64,000 nt of DNA from Strongylocentrotus purpuratus (lineage: Eukaryota; Echinodermata; Echinoidea; Camarodonta; Strongylocentrotidae), in assembly GCF_000002235.5 (NCBI RefSeq), contig NW_022145605.1:38830858-38894857 (forward strand), written 5' to 3'. Of the stretch, positions 35,601 through 48,500 are shown one piece after another. The first letter of the stretch is position 1. Each line of letters begins with the position of its first letter. Position numbers and translations under genes: made by a program. Below the pieces are notes generated by a model, which had not been told where the DNA came from, did no database searches, and was given only the letters and a program-made list of their open reading frames with translations.

Positions 35601-35868
35601 GGTGGTGGGAAATATTGATACAGAACGACTTGAGTGACTGTAATCTCGGAAGATTCTTATGTAGTTAATTTTCTGTCAGTAATGATACAATATCATCACA
35701 AAGCTATTTTACTAATCTGTAGATCTAAATATTTGTGAATAAATATTTATTCATTTATTTATTTGTATATAGGCCTACATTTGTTTTCGGGGGGGGGGTG
35801 CTTGTCTTGGGTGCCATCATAGACATGCTTTAAACCCCATAAATCTTGGAACTAATGCCCCCCCCCCC

Positions 35869-35904
<36 letters not shown>

Positions 35905-38005
35905 ATGTGAGTAACAATTTCATCCAGACGAATCTGCGTAGCAAATTGAAACTGAAAGTGTAATTTTCAACTTCTTTCGAATTTGAAATGTAGCCCATCG
36001 ATAGTGGGCGAGGTACGCTAACAAGTGAATAAGAAGATATGGCAAAGGACGGCAAAGTATATATATGATACTTGAATTAACATTAATCGGTTTAAAAATC
36101 TTCAAACATGAAAAATAGTGTACTTCACATAATATCAAACTAAACATTGAATACATCTGGTGATTGAAAATGAAAATGATAATAATAACTAGACTGGAAT
36201 TTGTCACTTAACTATTGAAGATAGATTGAGACAATATGACTGGACCCTATACACAAATACACTTTGGGCGACCTTCCACGCAAGCCGCCGTAAGTGGCGC
36301 TACAGTTGGGGGGCAGCTGGGGGGCTTCTGGATAGCACCTGAATGGGAAAGTTGAATGAGCGAGAGCTCGTTCGTACTTAGGCCCGCATCTACATTTATT
36401 GTATGAAATTCCGAGGAGCAAACTCCGTCCTACATTTGGAACAATTGCAGAATACCCTACCACGGTTTTACAGAATTAGATCTAGAAGTAACTAGTCTAT
36501 AACAGTCTGACAAATATTAGAAATATAGTCTAGAACTAGAGTCTAGGTCTAGAAGCCAAATTCCAACGACCATCGACCAACAGTCTGACAAATATATTAG
36601 AAATTGAAACCAACGACCATCGACCAAATACTATTGAATGGAAGAGTCCAACGACCATCGACCAACAGTCTGACAAATATTAGAAAAAGAGACCAACGAC
36701 CATCGACCAAATAGTGAGGCATATTTGTTTAAAAGAGCCAACGACCAACGACCATCGACCAAGGACTCCCAAATATTAAAAAAGAAGCCAACGACCAACG
36801 ACCATCGACCAAGGACTCCCAAATATTAAAAATGAGGCCAACGACCAACGACCATCGACCACCCACCAATACTAGTCTAGTCTAAGCACAAAGCTAATTT
36901 TTTCTTTTGTATTTTTAGCACGAGACATTCCACTGTTATAAGCACAAAACTATTATTTTTCTTTTGTATTTTTAGAACGAGACATCACTTGTTGATTAAA
37001 AAAGCACAACACTATTATTTTTCTTTTGTATTTTTAGAACGAGACATTACTTGTTGATTAAAATATCTAATAGGGTCTTAGAAAGCAGACTAGCAGTGTA
37101 AGAGAGGGCACAAGGTACAAACAAATACGTGTGTGGGACTATGTACGGGCTGGACATTTTGTGTTACTGAAATGTGCTTAGAATTCAAGTAATTCATCTA
37201 TTAAATGACAGACAATAAACAAGACAAAGGTAAGGACAAGAATCAGTGCTTATCAATATAACAGACATTTTGCATGAAATACCATCAGGAAAGCCATCTA
37301 AATTTGTCACAAATTAGCGACAAACACACCAAATTCAGCGCTGCAATGACGCACAAAACCGCGTAAAATTCAACTTTTCATCCACCAAATGAATTCAAAC
37401 ACTTGCATTATACAATCTTCAATGGCTGTATCACCGTTATCACAAATAATAAAATCACAATCTATATCTACGGCTAATATATGAAGACTAACGATATGGT
37501 AGGGTATTCTGCAATTAAGCCCTACATTTTAAAGGCTAAAATTCCTTGAATTATTTATATTTTAACTCTAAATCATTCCGTCTCTCACTCTCTTCAATTC
37601 AATAAAATCATCTGCATGTTAACATACACGATAATGAATATGTGGGACACCGTTACAACGGCGTCTCCCAAACTTCGATTGCCGAAAACGCACGCAAAAC
37701 TCGCCTCTAAATCGCAATAACATGCCTTGAAACTCCAATTTAGGCCAATGACGGACATCATCTACCCATTCATCCATCGTAAATGAAATAAATTTAGACA
37801 AAATGAAGTTGAAATGTCCGAAAGCGGCAAGGAATAATAAGTGGTTTGTCTGTGAGAAAGCAATGATCGTTGCATGCAAGATGAAAGCGCAAGCTGATAG
37901 AAGCCCCCCAGCGTGTAATGATAAACGTAGAGGGCTCACATCCATGAAAATTCGCCCGTATCGGTGTATACAATAAGCAGTTACACCATTGACCGTAACT
38001 ATAGT

Positions 38006-38036
<31 letters not shown>

Positions 38037-39532
38037 GATGATGATGGTGATAATAATAATAATGATAATAATATTCTGTGTTCATGAGTGCTTTATTATT
38101 CTACGATGTTACCCCGGTATTCGGAATCATGCCTGTTTGCGCGCAATGTTTGCACATTCTCCACTCCTTCTCCACTCCTTCAGGAGCATTCCAGCCAGCG
38201 CTATTTTACAGACGCTCACAATGCTGAGCAAACTCCAATAACTTCTGCATCCTACCGGATACCCATACAACACCTGGGTGGAGCTAAGCAATGTGGATAC
38301 AAGGCATCGCTTAAGGACTTTAGATTGACTGAAAATGTTCCAGAACGTACATCAAGAAAATGAAAAGGATGAATAAAGGTGTGACCAAAGCAACTTGAAG
38401 CATCCTCCAGTCTCGAATCCAATAGGCTATTCCAGCTAGCAGCATATATCCCACTGCGTATGGAATATTGATAAAGTTGCCGGAAAAATTTCGCTTAGAG
38501 ATGCCGACAAACTCGGTACCTATTGAAAAGAAGAGGTATTTAAATGATAAGAATACCTAATTACGAAACATCAAACGAAAACCCGCTGTCAAAAAAGTGT
38601 TCTAGCATGTAACAACTAGTGCATCCTGTATTAAATACACAAACTTAAATGTTTAAACGCAACATGTATAATAATGAAGTTAAATAATGAAATTTAATGT
38701 GAAGTATATAAAGAGTCCTCTATCTCAAAGCACACTATGAATGTAGACATTAATACCAAGATCATAGATTACTTGAAATAATCTAAGCAGGACAAATGCC
38801 TAGTAATTATGAATCAAAACGGACAGGAGGCCAATTGACCTCTCCCCCCCCCCCCCTCCTTCCTTGGATTTTGGAACATGATAGAGACACATGAATATTT
38901 CCAAATTTTAAACAGTTGGGAGATTTATCCTTACTCGATATGACGATACATTCGCTAATGGGCCACTCTGAGAAATGTGTCTCGTCGTGCCCTTATATAA
39001 TATATAGGGCATCTTATTCATCCTCAATTTTCTCCTTTTTTTTTTACGAAAAGGAAAATTAGTTCATATCATCATTCGACATGTGTTTATTACTAGCACC
39101 GTAATGACCACACAACAACACATTAACAGTAAACAATTTGGAATTAGTATACCATGCCATAAAAGTCCCAATATAATATACCACTTACAATGGCAAAGCG
39201 TTGGATCAGTATTTGGAGGGGGCACTGGCATAATTGGGGGCACTGGCATAATTGGGGCAACCGTCTTTTGGATTACATGCAAATTTTCAAAGCCACTGAT
39301 TAGGGGGAGGGTGTAGAATGGATCATTTTTATCTCACTTTTTTACGTTTTGTCCCTTTAAGCCACACACACTCTCTCTCTCCCTCTCTCTCTCGCTCTCT
39401 CTCTCTCCTCTCTCTCTCTCTCTCCCTCTCGCCCTCTCTCCCTCTCTCTCTCTCTCTCTCCCTCTCGCTCTCGCTCTCTCTCTCTCTCTCCCTCTCGCCC
39501 TCTCTCTCTCCCTCTCTCTCTCTCTCTCCCTC

Positions 39533-39574
<42 letters not shown>

Positions 39575-42500
39575 GTTCGGTTCCCCCCTTCACCATGTGT
39601 TGTCCAGAGCTTACCTAGCACAAACGTAAGGATGTAGGTTCCCATTTGGAAGACGCCTTGAAAGAATCTCACCACGGCAAATAGCCAGTAATTATGAACC
39701 AATACTAGGGCATACCCAGAAATGATACGTAAGACTGTGGTGAAGATGAGCATTCGATGCCGTCCAAACCTGGAAGAAGAAAACGCATCCACAATATGAT
39801 TCTCAGGTCACTTTTTTCAGAATTGGTACTTTCTTCATGCAGAAGAGAAAAAAATCACTCTTTTTGGATTCATCATGCATGTTAATATAATTTTGAAATC
39901 GAATCCTTAAATAATAGTGCACACAGCACCTCTTATTAATGGGAGGATCTTCATATTTTCATCTCTACATTCAATTGTTCCTAATTCTCTTATTTATCTC
40001 AAACATTCACTCATTTTGTTTAACCCACTTTTCAGTTTTCACTCAGGCCGACTTATAACAAATATTACTACGCTTTTAGTAAACGATCATTGGGTCATAG
40101 ACTATTAAAATAAGTTAACCCGACTCGACAACCCGACATAGTCAATAAGATCTCCCTGGTTTAAACAAAGGGGAAACTTAATCATCGATTGGTCTACACA
40201 CATTTATAAAACTAGACCAAAGTTAAACCCAGCTTTGGATTAAAATTAAACCTGAAGAAGATAATAAAGGTTCGTACCACAAGAAGCACCGCATAAAGTA
40301 TCTTTTCTTTGTAATAATTCAACTTTTCTGAAAAGAACAATATTAACAACCCCTCTAGGGACAAGTATGGCTTCCATAACCCGGGAGATTTTGACCACAA
40401 ACCCCCCCCCCCCCCCCCTGTCTCGGAGTTAAATCTTCATCAGTTTACAAAATAACCCAATTTTGACGAATTGTTGGTTCCTAATCTTTTAATAATAGAT
40501 CATAGTCACAAATACTTTCTGGTTCTGGTAAATATAGAAAATAAATTATCACAGAATCCAACGAAACTTACACTGAATGTTCTAGATCACATTTATAAAT
40601 GACATATGCTAAACAATTTCGGTATAATAGTAGCTGAGTAATGAGCATAGAAAGATTAGAAAATCATGGAAGCAGGCCCGAGGTCACTGTGTGCAAAATA
40701 TAGGAGGTGTGGTTTTTATCGAAGATGATGCTCAGTAATTTTTGTGCGTTTTTTTTCTTCATCTCACTGGTTCAAACAACCGATCTACTGCAGAATATAT
40801 GGATTATCCAGAATAAATCAAAGCAATTTTCTCTCGAAATACGATTTCCATATCAGAGTTCAAGATTAGCTTTAAGCTCACTCACGTATAATCGTGTTTC
40901 TGTGACTGTATACTTGACTTTAACGCCTCGACAGTTCCTTTCACAGATTTCTCTTCCCAATACCATCCCCATTATGTTCATAGAACTGGATTGTCGATTC
41001 CCCTTCTATTTCTTTCCCTTCCTCTAATAATAATAATAATAATACATTTAACATTATATCCCGCATACTAAGAATCTTGCAATCTGATTGGTCTAAACGA
41101 GGTCACATGATCAATGATAGATAAGTACTATCTCCCTGCGATAGGACTTTTGTACCGTAATTTTTTGCTGCTGCCCCACTTGCCCAGTGAATAAGCGTAG
41201 CAAAGTACGTTGCGCGAAATATCAATGTTAATGTCAAATGAGCGCGCATCGACTGTATTACAGGTATGCGTGTTGTGCTTTGTAAAATCTAGCCGAAGCT
41301 AACTGTCTGCAGAATCAATTCTTTTAATCATGTAAAATTCACTTTAAATATACCTTATTGCCGATGTTGGATATAAAACAAATATTAACCTCCTTTACTC
41401 CGGCAATGGATACAAACTATCATCGCCTCGGTGATGATAGTTTGTACCATTACCCTCGTAGTCAATTAATATTTGCTTACTATCTAGGGCGTGTTCACAC
41501 CGCAAGACCGCGCTATCACTGCCGGTGTGAACAGCCTCTCAACACAGTCATTCCTCCCTCGGAAATAAAGTTATGTCCAGAACACACATTCTCACGCGCA
41601 CACCCATCTATACACCCCCCCCCCCCCCTCTCTCTCTCTCTCTCTCGATATTTTTCGTAAATATACCACTACGAATCTGTCCTTTCCTATCAAACTTAAC
41701 ATCACGTCTTTTCATTTAACTTCATGTTTATTTAAGCACACCTTGGGGCTGTAAGCGCAGTAGAAACTGATTTGCATAGTGTCTGCGCTCTATTGATGTA
41801 TATTATTATCATCATAACTATCATTATCATTATCATGCAACACCCACGGCACCCTACGCACAAAAACGTTCACATACACACGCACAAAAACGTTCACACA
41901 CACACGCACAAAAACGTTCACATACACACGCACAAAAACGTTCACATACACACACACACACACACACAACGCACACACCCAATGCACACACGCGCACATC
42001 CACTCTTCTTTAATCATCATCCCCATACCTATACCCCCTCTCTCTCTCTCTCTCCCTCTCTATCCTCCTTATTTTCTCTTTCTCTCTTTCTTTGCTTTCC
42101 TTCCTTCTCTCTAATACATTAAATGAATGTATTAATGACATCCGCATTACCAGGGACTCTTTGTGCGAAATTATACGGGTCTACCATGAGTGCGTCAAGT
42201 TCTATGCAGATCTTTTTCCGTTCTCATAACACAGGAGAACACATGGTACATGTACATGATTCAAATTCAGAAAGGAAGAAATGTACGGAAGCGTTAAAGT
42301 GCCATTCTACTTGACGACATGACGAGATATTTCATCTTGTCTAGTCGACTTAATATCCATATCATGTCGACATGTAAAGATATTTAACCTACCATGTCGA
42401 CTTATCAACTTTTATTAGTCGACATGGCGAAATAAATTATCTTGCCAAGTCGACTTCACAAAAAGTTCATGTCGTCATGGCGACATAAGTTATCTTACCA

Positions 42501-45500
42501 AGTCGACTTCTAAAAAAATACATGTCGTCATGGCGACATATATTATCTTACCAAGTCGACTACCCAAAAAGTAATGTCGACATGGCGAAATAAATTATCT
42601 TGCAAAGTCGACTTCACAAAAAGTTCATGTCGTCATGGCGACATGTATTATCTTGCCAAGTCGACTTCACAAAAAAGTTCATCTCGTAATAGCGACATAA
42701 ATTATCTCACCAAGTCGACTTCCCAAAAAGTATATGTCGTCATGGCGAGATATGTAGTGTGACGACTATTTCATGCAGCGCGCGTATATGGGCAAGCCCT
42801 TTGTGTAAAAACCAGATAAACTCTGTTTTTCTCAGATAAACTCTGTTTTTCTCAGATAAACTCTGTTTTTCTCAGATAAACTCTGTTTTTCTCAGATAAA
42901 CTCAGTTTATCAACAGTTAAACACAGTTTATCAGAAAATAATAATAATAATAATAATACATTACATTTATAATGCGCTTAATACAATGTTTCTAAGTTGA
43001 TAAACTGAGTTTTTCTGATAAACTCAGTTTATCAACTGATAAACTCTGTTTATCTGTTGATTAACTGAGTTTATCATTGATAAACACAGTTTTTCTGATA
43101 AATTGAGTTTATCTGAGAAAAACTGAGTTTATCTGAGAAAAACTGAGTTTATCTGAGAAAAACAGAGTTCATCTGGTTTTTACACAAAGGGCTTGCCATA
43201 TACGCGCGCTGCATGAAATAGTCGTCACACTACATATCTCGCCATGACGACATATACTTTTTGGGAAGTCGACTTGGTGAGATAATTTATGTCGCTATTA
43301 CGAGATGAACTTTGTTGTGAAGTCGACTTGGCAAGATAATTTATGTCGCCATGTCGACATTACTTTTTGGGTAGTCGACTTGGTAAGATAATATATGTCG
43401 CCATGACCACATGAATTTTTTGTGAAGTCGACTTGGCAAGATAATTTATTTCGCCATGTCGACAAATAAAAGTTGATAAGTCGACATGGTAGGTTAAATA
43501 TCTTTACATGTCGACATGATATGGATATTAAGTCGACTTGACAAGATGAAATATCTCGTCATGTCGTCAAGTAGAATGGCACTTTAACGCTTCCGTAGAA
43601 ATGAGCTCAAAGCTCCCCAAAAGTGTTTTTGATGGCCAGATTTCACTACAATAATTGTATCATAATTGTGAAAGAGGATGTCAATAAAGATACATTTTTG
43701 CAAGGATTTCAAAACAAATGTGTTTGTTATTATTGATGAAAGAATACAACATTTAGGTTTTCTTCAAACACATTTGGGGGGTCTTTGCAGAAGTGTGTCT
43801 TAAATGACATCCTCTTACACATTATGATACAATTTAAGTGACATTTGGGAAAATTTGAGGTTCCAACACAAGTTTTCATTGTTGAAAAAAATCAAAGGTT
43901 AAAAGAGAGTCAAGCTTTCGTGCAATAATGACACGCACAAGTCATGACGCATTAGTGGGCGATTACGTTTGGTCATAATGTGTATTGATATAATCAACAT
44001 ATTTTCATACAATGCAATACAAAGACTGAGCATTTGCCAGCGGGCATATACATGTAGTCGCCAGAGCCGATATCGGTTTTTATAGTTTCCTAAAGGAATC
44101 ACTAGCTCACTTTCATACTGAATGTCTTAGTATCCAAACCATTCTCCTGTCTTCATGATTCAAACAAGCGTTTCCGGAGGCTAGGGGGAGGGCATCCCCA
44201 TCACCTTAAAAAAAAAAGAATAGGGCCTAATTTCAGAGGTAATTATTTCTATATTGAAAATTGTTTTTGCTCGCCCCCCCCCCCCCAACCCCCGAACGAG
44301 AGCAATACACGATAAATAAAACGCGACAACCCGACCAAAGTAAAACCAAAAATGGACGAGATTTCAAATGCCCCAGCCGTGTGAAATAGGGAAATCCTGT
44401 GCATCAGCCGGTCACGGAAATGAGAAAACAGGTACAATTGACCTACATTGTATAACCATGTCAAGTATATCCTATAAGAAATGTTGGATAGTTGGAGTAG
44501 TGGATTTTAGACTAAAGTCTCTACAAGCACTAGCACATTCTACTGAGGGAAGATGCAAATTCCCGCAAAAATAATTGAAGTCATTTCATCCACAGTCCCC
44601 AAATAAAGGGTACCATTTTCTGCCAAAATGACCTTTAAAAAATTGGTTTGGGTTTAGACGCTTCAGCCGCCCATCCCCGTCCAAATCAAATCTGAGTACC
44701 ACCCCCTCTCCCCCTCTCCCGGTCTGCATCCGTCGTTATATGATGGCCTTCTTACCTGTCTCCAAGGATACCAAACACCATACTTCCTACCAAGTAACCT
44801 CCATAGTAGAACGACTGAGGAAACTGGATGTACTTCGCGTCAGCACACACCAAATCCATCTAAACCAAGGATGAAATTAAAACACTGTCTCCTCAATCAT
44901 CTTTTTAAAAGTTTGCATTTATCACAACAGTTGAGGCTAAAGTAATTTTGGCTACTAAAACATTACAAAATTATATCATAACATTATATAAGATTATATA
45001 GTTGGACATTTAGGGGAAGATTTGCCGCCCAAATCAAGTATCAAGTATCAAGTATCAAGTTTATTTGTCTTCCAGAAAACACATGTGACAAAATATAATA
45101 GAGTATAATCATAACAGTACAATGTAGAACAAAGGAAGACGAGGAGACCTTGGTTGAAGCACAGCTTGTTAAGTTAAGGCCCCCTCATATGATGTGACAA
45201 AGATAACTTATTTATGAATACAACAACAAATATGGAACATATAAAACTATTTACAAAATACTCTCAGAGAACAACTACCCAACGTTGCATCTAATATGAT
45301 CTAATATGGACAAACCCAAGCCGACACCAAGTCGAGACATCAATTAGTTATTGCTCTCTGAGTGCAGAGGTCAAGTAGGAATATATGGTATATGTAGTAT
45401 GTACAGATGAGAAAGAAGAAGAAAAAAGAAAAGGGATAAAGGGGGTTATATGTCAAAGTCAAGAATTAACGAAAAAAAGATCAAGAGTAGAGTTAAATAT

Positions 45501-48500
45501 GCTACAGTACACTAACAATAAAGCTTGATAACACATTCATGTGTCATCGACATACTTGTCAAGAAAATATGACTTAAGTCTACGTTTAAAAACTGAGATA
45601 CTTGAAGCATTTGTTATAGTAGTATCAAGTGAATTCCAGAACCTGGGGCCAGTGGACATTAGTGTATTCAAAGTGAAGGTTGTCCTTGCATATGGTAAAT
45701 GGAGAGCAGAAGCCTGTCTAGTATTATAGCTGTGAATTTGGTTATTTCTTCTAAAGATTTGAGCAAGGGCAGGAGGGAGGTCTCCAGAGTGAATGCTAAA
45801 CATGAGCATTCCAAGTTGCATTGAATAGAGATCTTCTAGTTTTAGAATACTGTTTTCATAATAAAGTAGATTTGTATGTGCACGATAATTTGCTTTACAA
45901 ATTATTCTAATAACCCGCTTCTGCACAACAAAAAGCCTGTGGATTTGAGTTTTGGATGATTTGCCCCATGCCAACATACCATAATTAATATATGATAACA
46001 TAAGAGTAGAGTACAAAATGAACAATACCTCTTGAGGTATACATGATCTCAACTTATAAATAACACCAGTATTTTTTGACACCACTTTACTTAATTTGTC
46101 CACATGAGTTTTCCAATTCAGTTTCTCGTCTATGTATATTCCAAGAAATTTCGTTGAAGTTACTCTCTCAATTGGGTTATTATTGAATGCCACTTCGCCT
46201 GGCAAAATATTAACTGAATTACTGAACAGTATATAATTAGTTTTCTGAAGATTCAAGGATAACTTATTAGCATTAATCCACTTCATTACTTTTCGAAACT
46301 CTTCATTAACAGTTTTCAACAATGTTTGTGGACATCTATGAGAAAAAAATACACTTGAGTCATCAGCAAAAAATATGAATGATAATACACTTGATGAGCG
46401 TTGAAAATCATTAATATACAAGATGAATAAAAGTGGTCCCAAAATGGATCCCTGGGGAACACCACATGTTACTTTTTGGGGACTAAAGTCAATTCCATTT
46501 AAGGACACATATTGCTTTCTATCAGTTAGATAACTTCTAAACCAATCCAAGGCGACTCCCCTGACACCATAATGACATAATTTACTTAAGAGAATTTCAT
46601 GGTCTACAGTATCAAAGGCCTTGGAAAAGTCTAAAAATGTACCAATGGTGTGTAAGCGACTATCTAAGGCAGAAGCAAGTTTATCTATAAGGTGTAAGAT
46701 TGCATGTGTTGTTGTATGCTTCTCCCGAAAACCAAACTGATAATTACTGAAGACACATGTTTTGTTTAAAAAATTTATAGTTCTTACATAAATAATTTTT
46801 TCCAGAATTTTTGAAAAACAGGTTAACATAGAAATTGGACGATAATTTGTCAGTAATTGAGAGTCACCTTTTTTAAAAATTGGTACAACTTTTGCGATCT
46901 TCATGTTTATCGATACAACTCCGCTTGACATAGACAAATTAAAAATATGAACTAGTGGTTGAAGGATACCAACAATAACTTGCTTAATAAGTTCGTTCCC
47001 AATATGATCATACCCAGGACTTTTCTTGTTCTTGGGTATCCATCCCGCCCCGCTATGTTATCACATCTATTAAAGAGCTAAAAGTTAGGTAACGGTCTTG
47101 TTATCATCTTCCCATTGATATAGAAGTATTAACAGTTGAACTGAATGGACAGGTGTGAAATGTAGCTACCATGCATTACCTCTTGGACGAAAGTCCGTGT
47201 GTACTGGCTCCTGTCATACTCCCAACCAGCATCACATGGGATTACATCCGGGGTACCATCAGCACCTAGGTCCTGGATCAAGGAGCCGTACCCGGATCTA
47301 GTGGTTTCATTAATAGCAACAGAGAGCCCCGAGAAGTCAGATATGTTTTTCCTGTGCAATAAAAAATATTTCGAATACAAACTAAATAGCAATTTATATT
47401 TGATATGTTAATGGAAATTGTAAAAGTCAAAAGTGAAGAGTTTGGTCTATATGATTATGCATGAATGTCAAGAAATCTATCGCAATCAACCCCCGAACTG
47501 GAAGAACATAGGCCTACTTAGATAGATAGATGTTTATTGATGGTAATATAGAACCATTTGCTTCGGGGCTGCCTCCACCCCTCCCCCCCCCCCCCCCACC
47601 CTCAGGAAACATAGTGTAACCTCCAACCCCAAAGGCAGAGTATATTTTGTATAAAATCAATGTGCCTATCCAAGTTTCATAATTGCTGATCATCCTGCGT
47701 ATGAGATGGAGGATCATTTCCCTACCCCCTCACACACACACACACACACACACACAAACGCACACGTACACACACACGCACACGTACACGCACACCCTCA
47801 CAACACGGATGCAGCTGGCTAAAATTACTCTAATTGTGGTTATTAAAAAGCGAAATAAATACAATGGCCACTCAAGTTTTTATAATAAAGACTGTCCTGA
47901 TCACTAACCGTGTGCATTTTTGAAACTCTGGTTTACTTCCATTCGCTTCCACAAATGGAATGTTAAACGTCTTCTTGGTGATGAGATTACATGGCGCCCC
48001 ATACTCCTCCTCGCACACTGTGTCATTCCACCCTGGCACCTAATAATTAGAATAAAGAAGAGAAAGAGAGAGATTTAAAAGTATTATAGAAAGTATACGT
48101 ATTTAACGCGTTGATCTTATCGTGAACAGTGGCGGTCGTGACGTAGAACTTTGATAACTCTCCCATTTGCCGTGTACAAACATATAATTAATTTCTGTTT
48201 TTGAACAAGTAAATCAAGTGAGGAATTGGTAGTATTTAGTATTATTTTTATATTGACTTCTGCCCCCCCCCCTCTATCTCTCTCTCTCACTCTCTCTTTC
48301 TCTCAAGCTCTTTCCTTTTCCCTTTTGTTGGCCATTTTATCGCAAAAGACTTTAGCAAAGACTTCTGTGAATTCGACGTTATGATTATTTTAATACCTTA
48401 TACATATCAAATGTTAATACCAGCTCCAAAATGTAAAAGAGATTTATTTCTGATCTTGTGTACCTGTATAAATATGTATGAATAACATATATAAACAAAA

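Larger units (their letters stand above)
36443..37516. mobile_element. Region bounded by a 20-bp perfect inverted repeat
   Basis: aattgcagaataccctacca (36443-36462) and its exact reverse complement (37497-37516). Inside are two minisatellites (36545-36855, 36893-37065). cctacattt occurs just outside on both sides, in direct orientation and slightly offset. Could be a non-autonomous DNA transposon. Confidence 0.45.

Noticed and set aside
37619-37945. 108-codon minus-strand ORF ([14 protein letters not shown])
   Set aside because: No recognisable domain, low-quality composition and no splice or family support.
39357-39596. 79-codon Arg-Glu-rich ORF
   Set aside because: Pure translation of the CT microsatellite.
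40707-41027. 106-codon ORF beginning [13 protein letters not shown]
   Set aside because: Intronic in SLC22, no family match by eye, AT-rich chance ORF.
41857-42026. His/Thr-rich and Val/Cys-rich ORFs
   Set aside because: Translations of the 24-bp and CA repeats.
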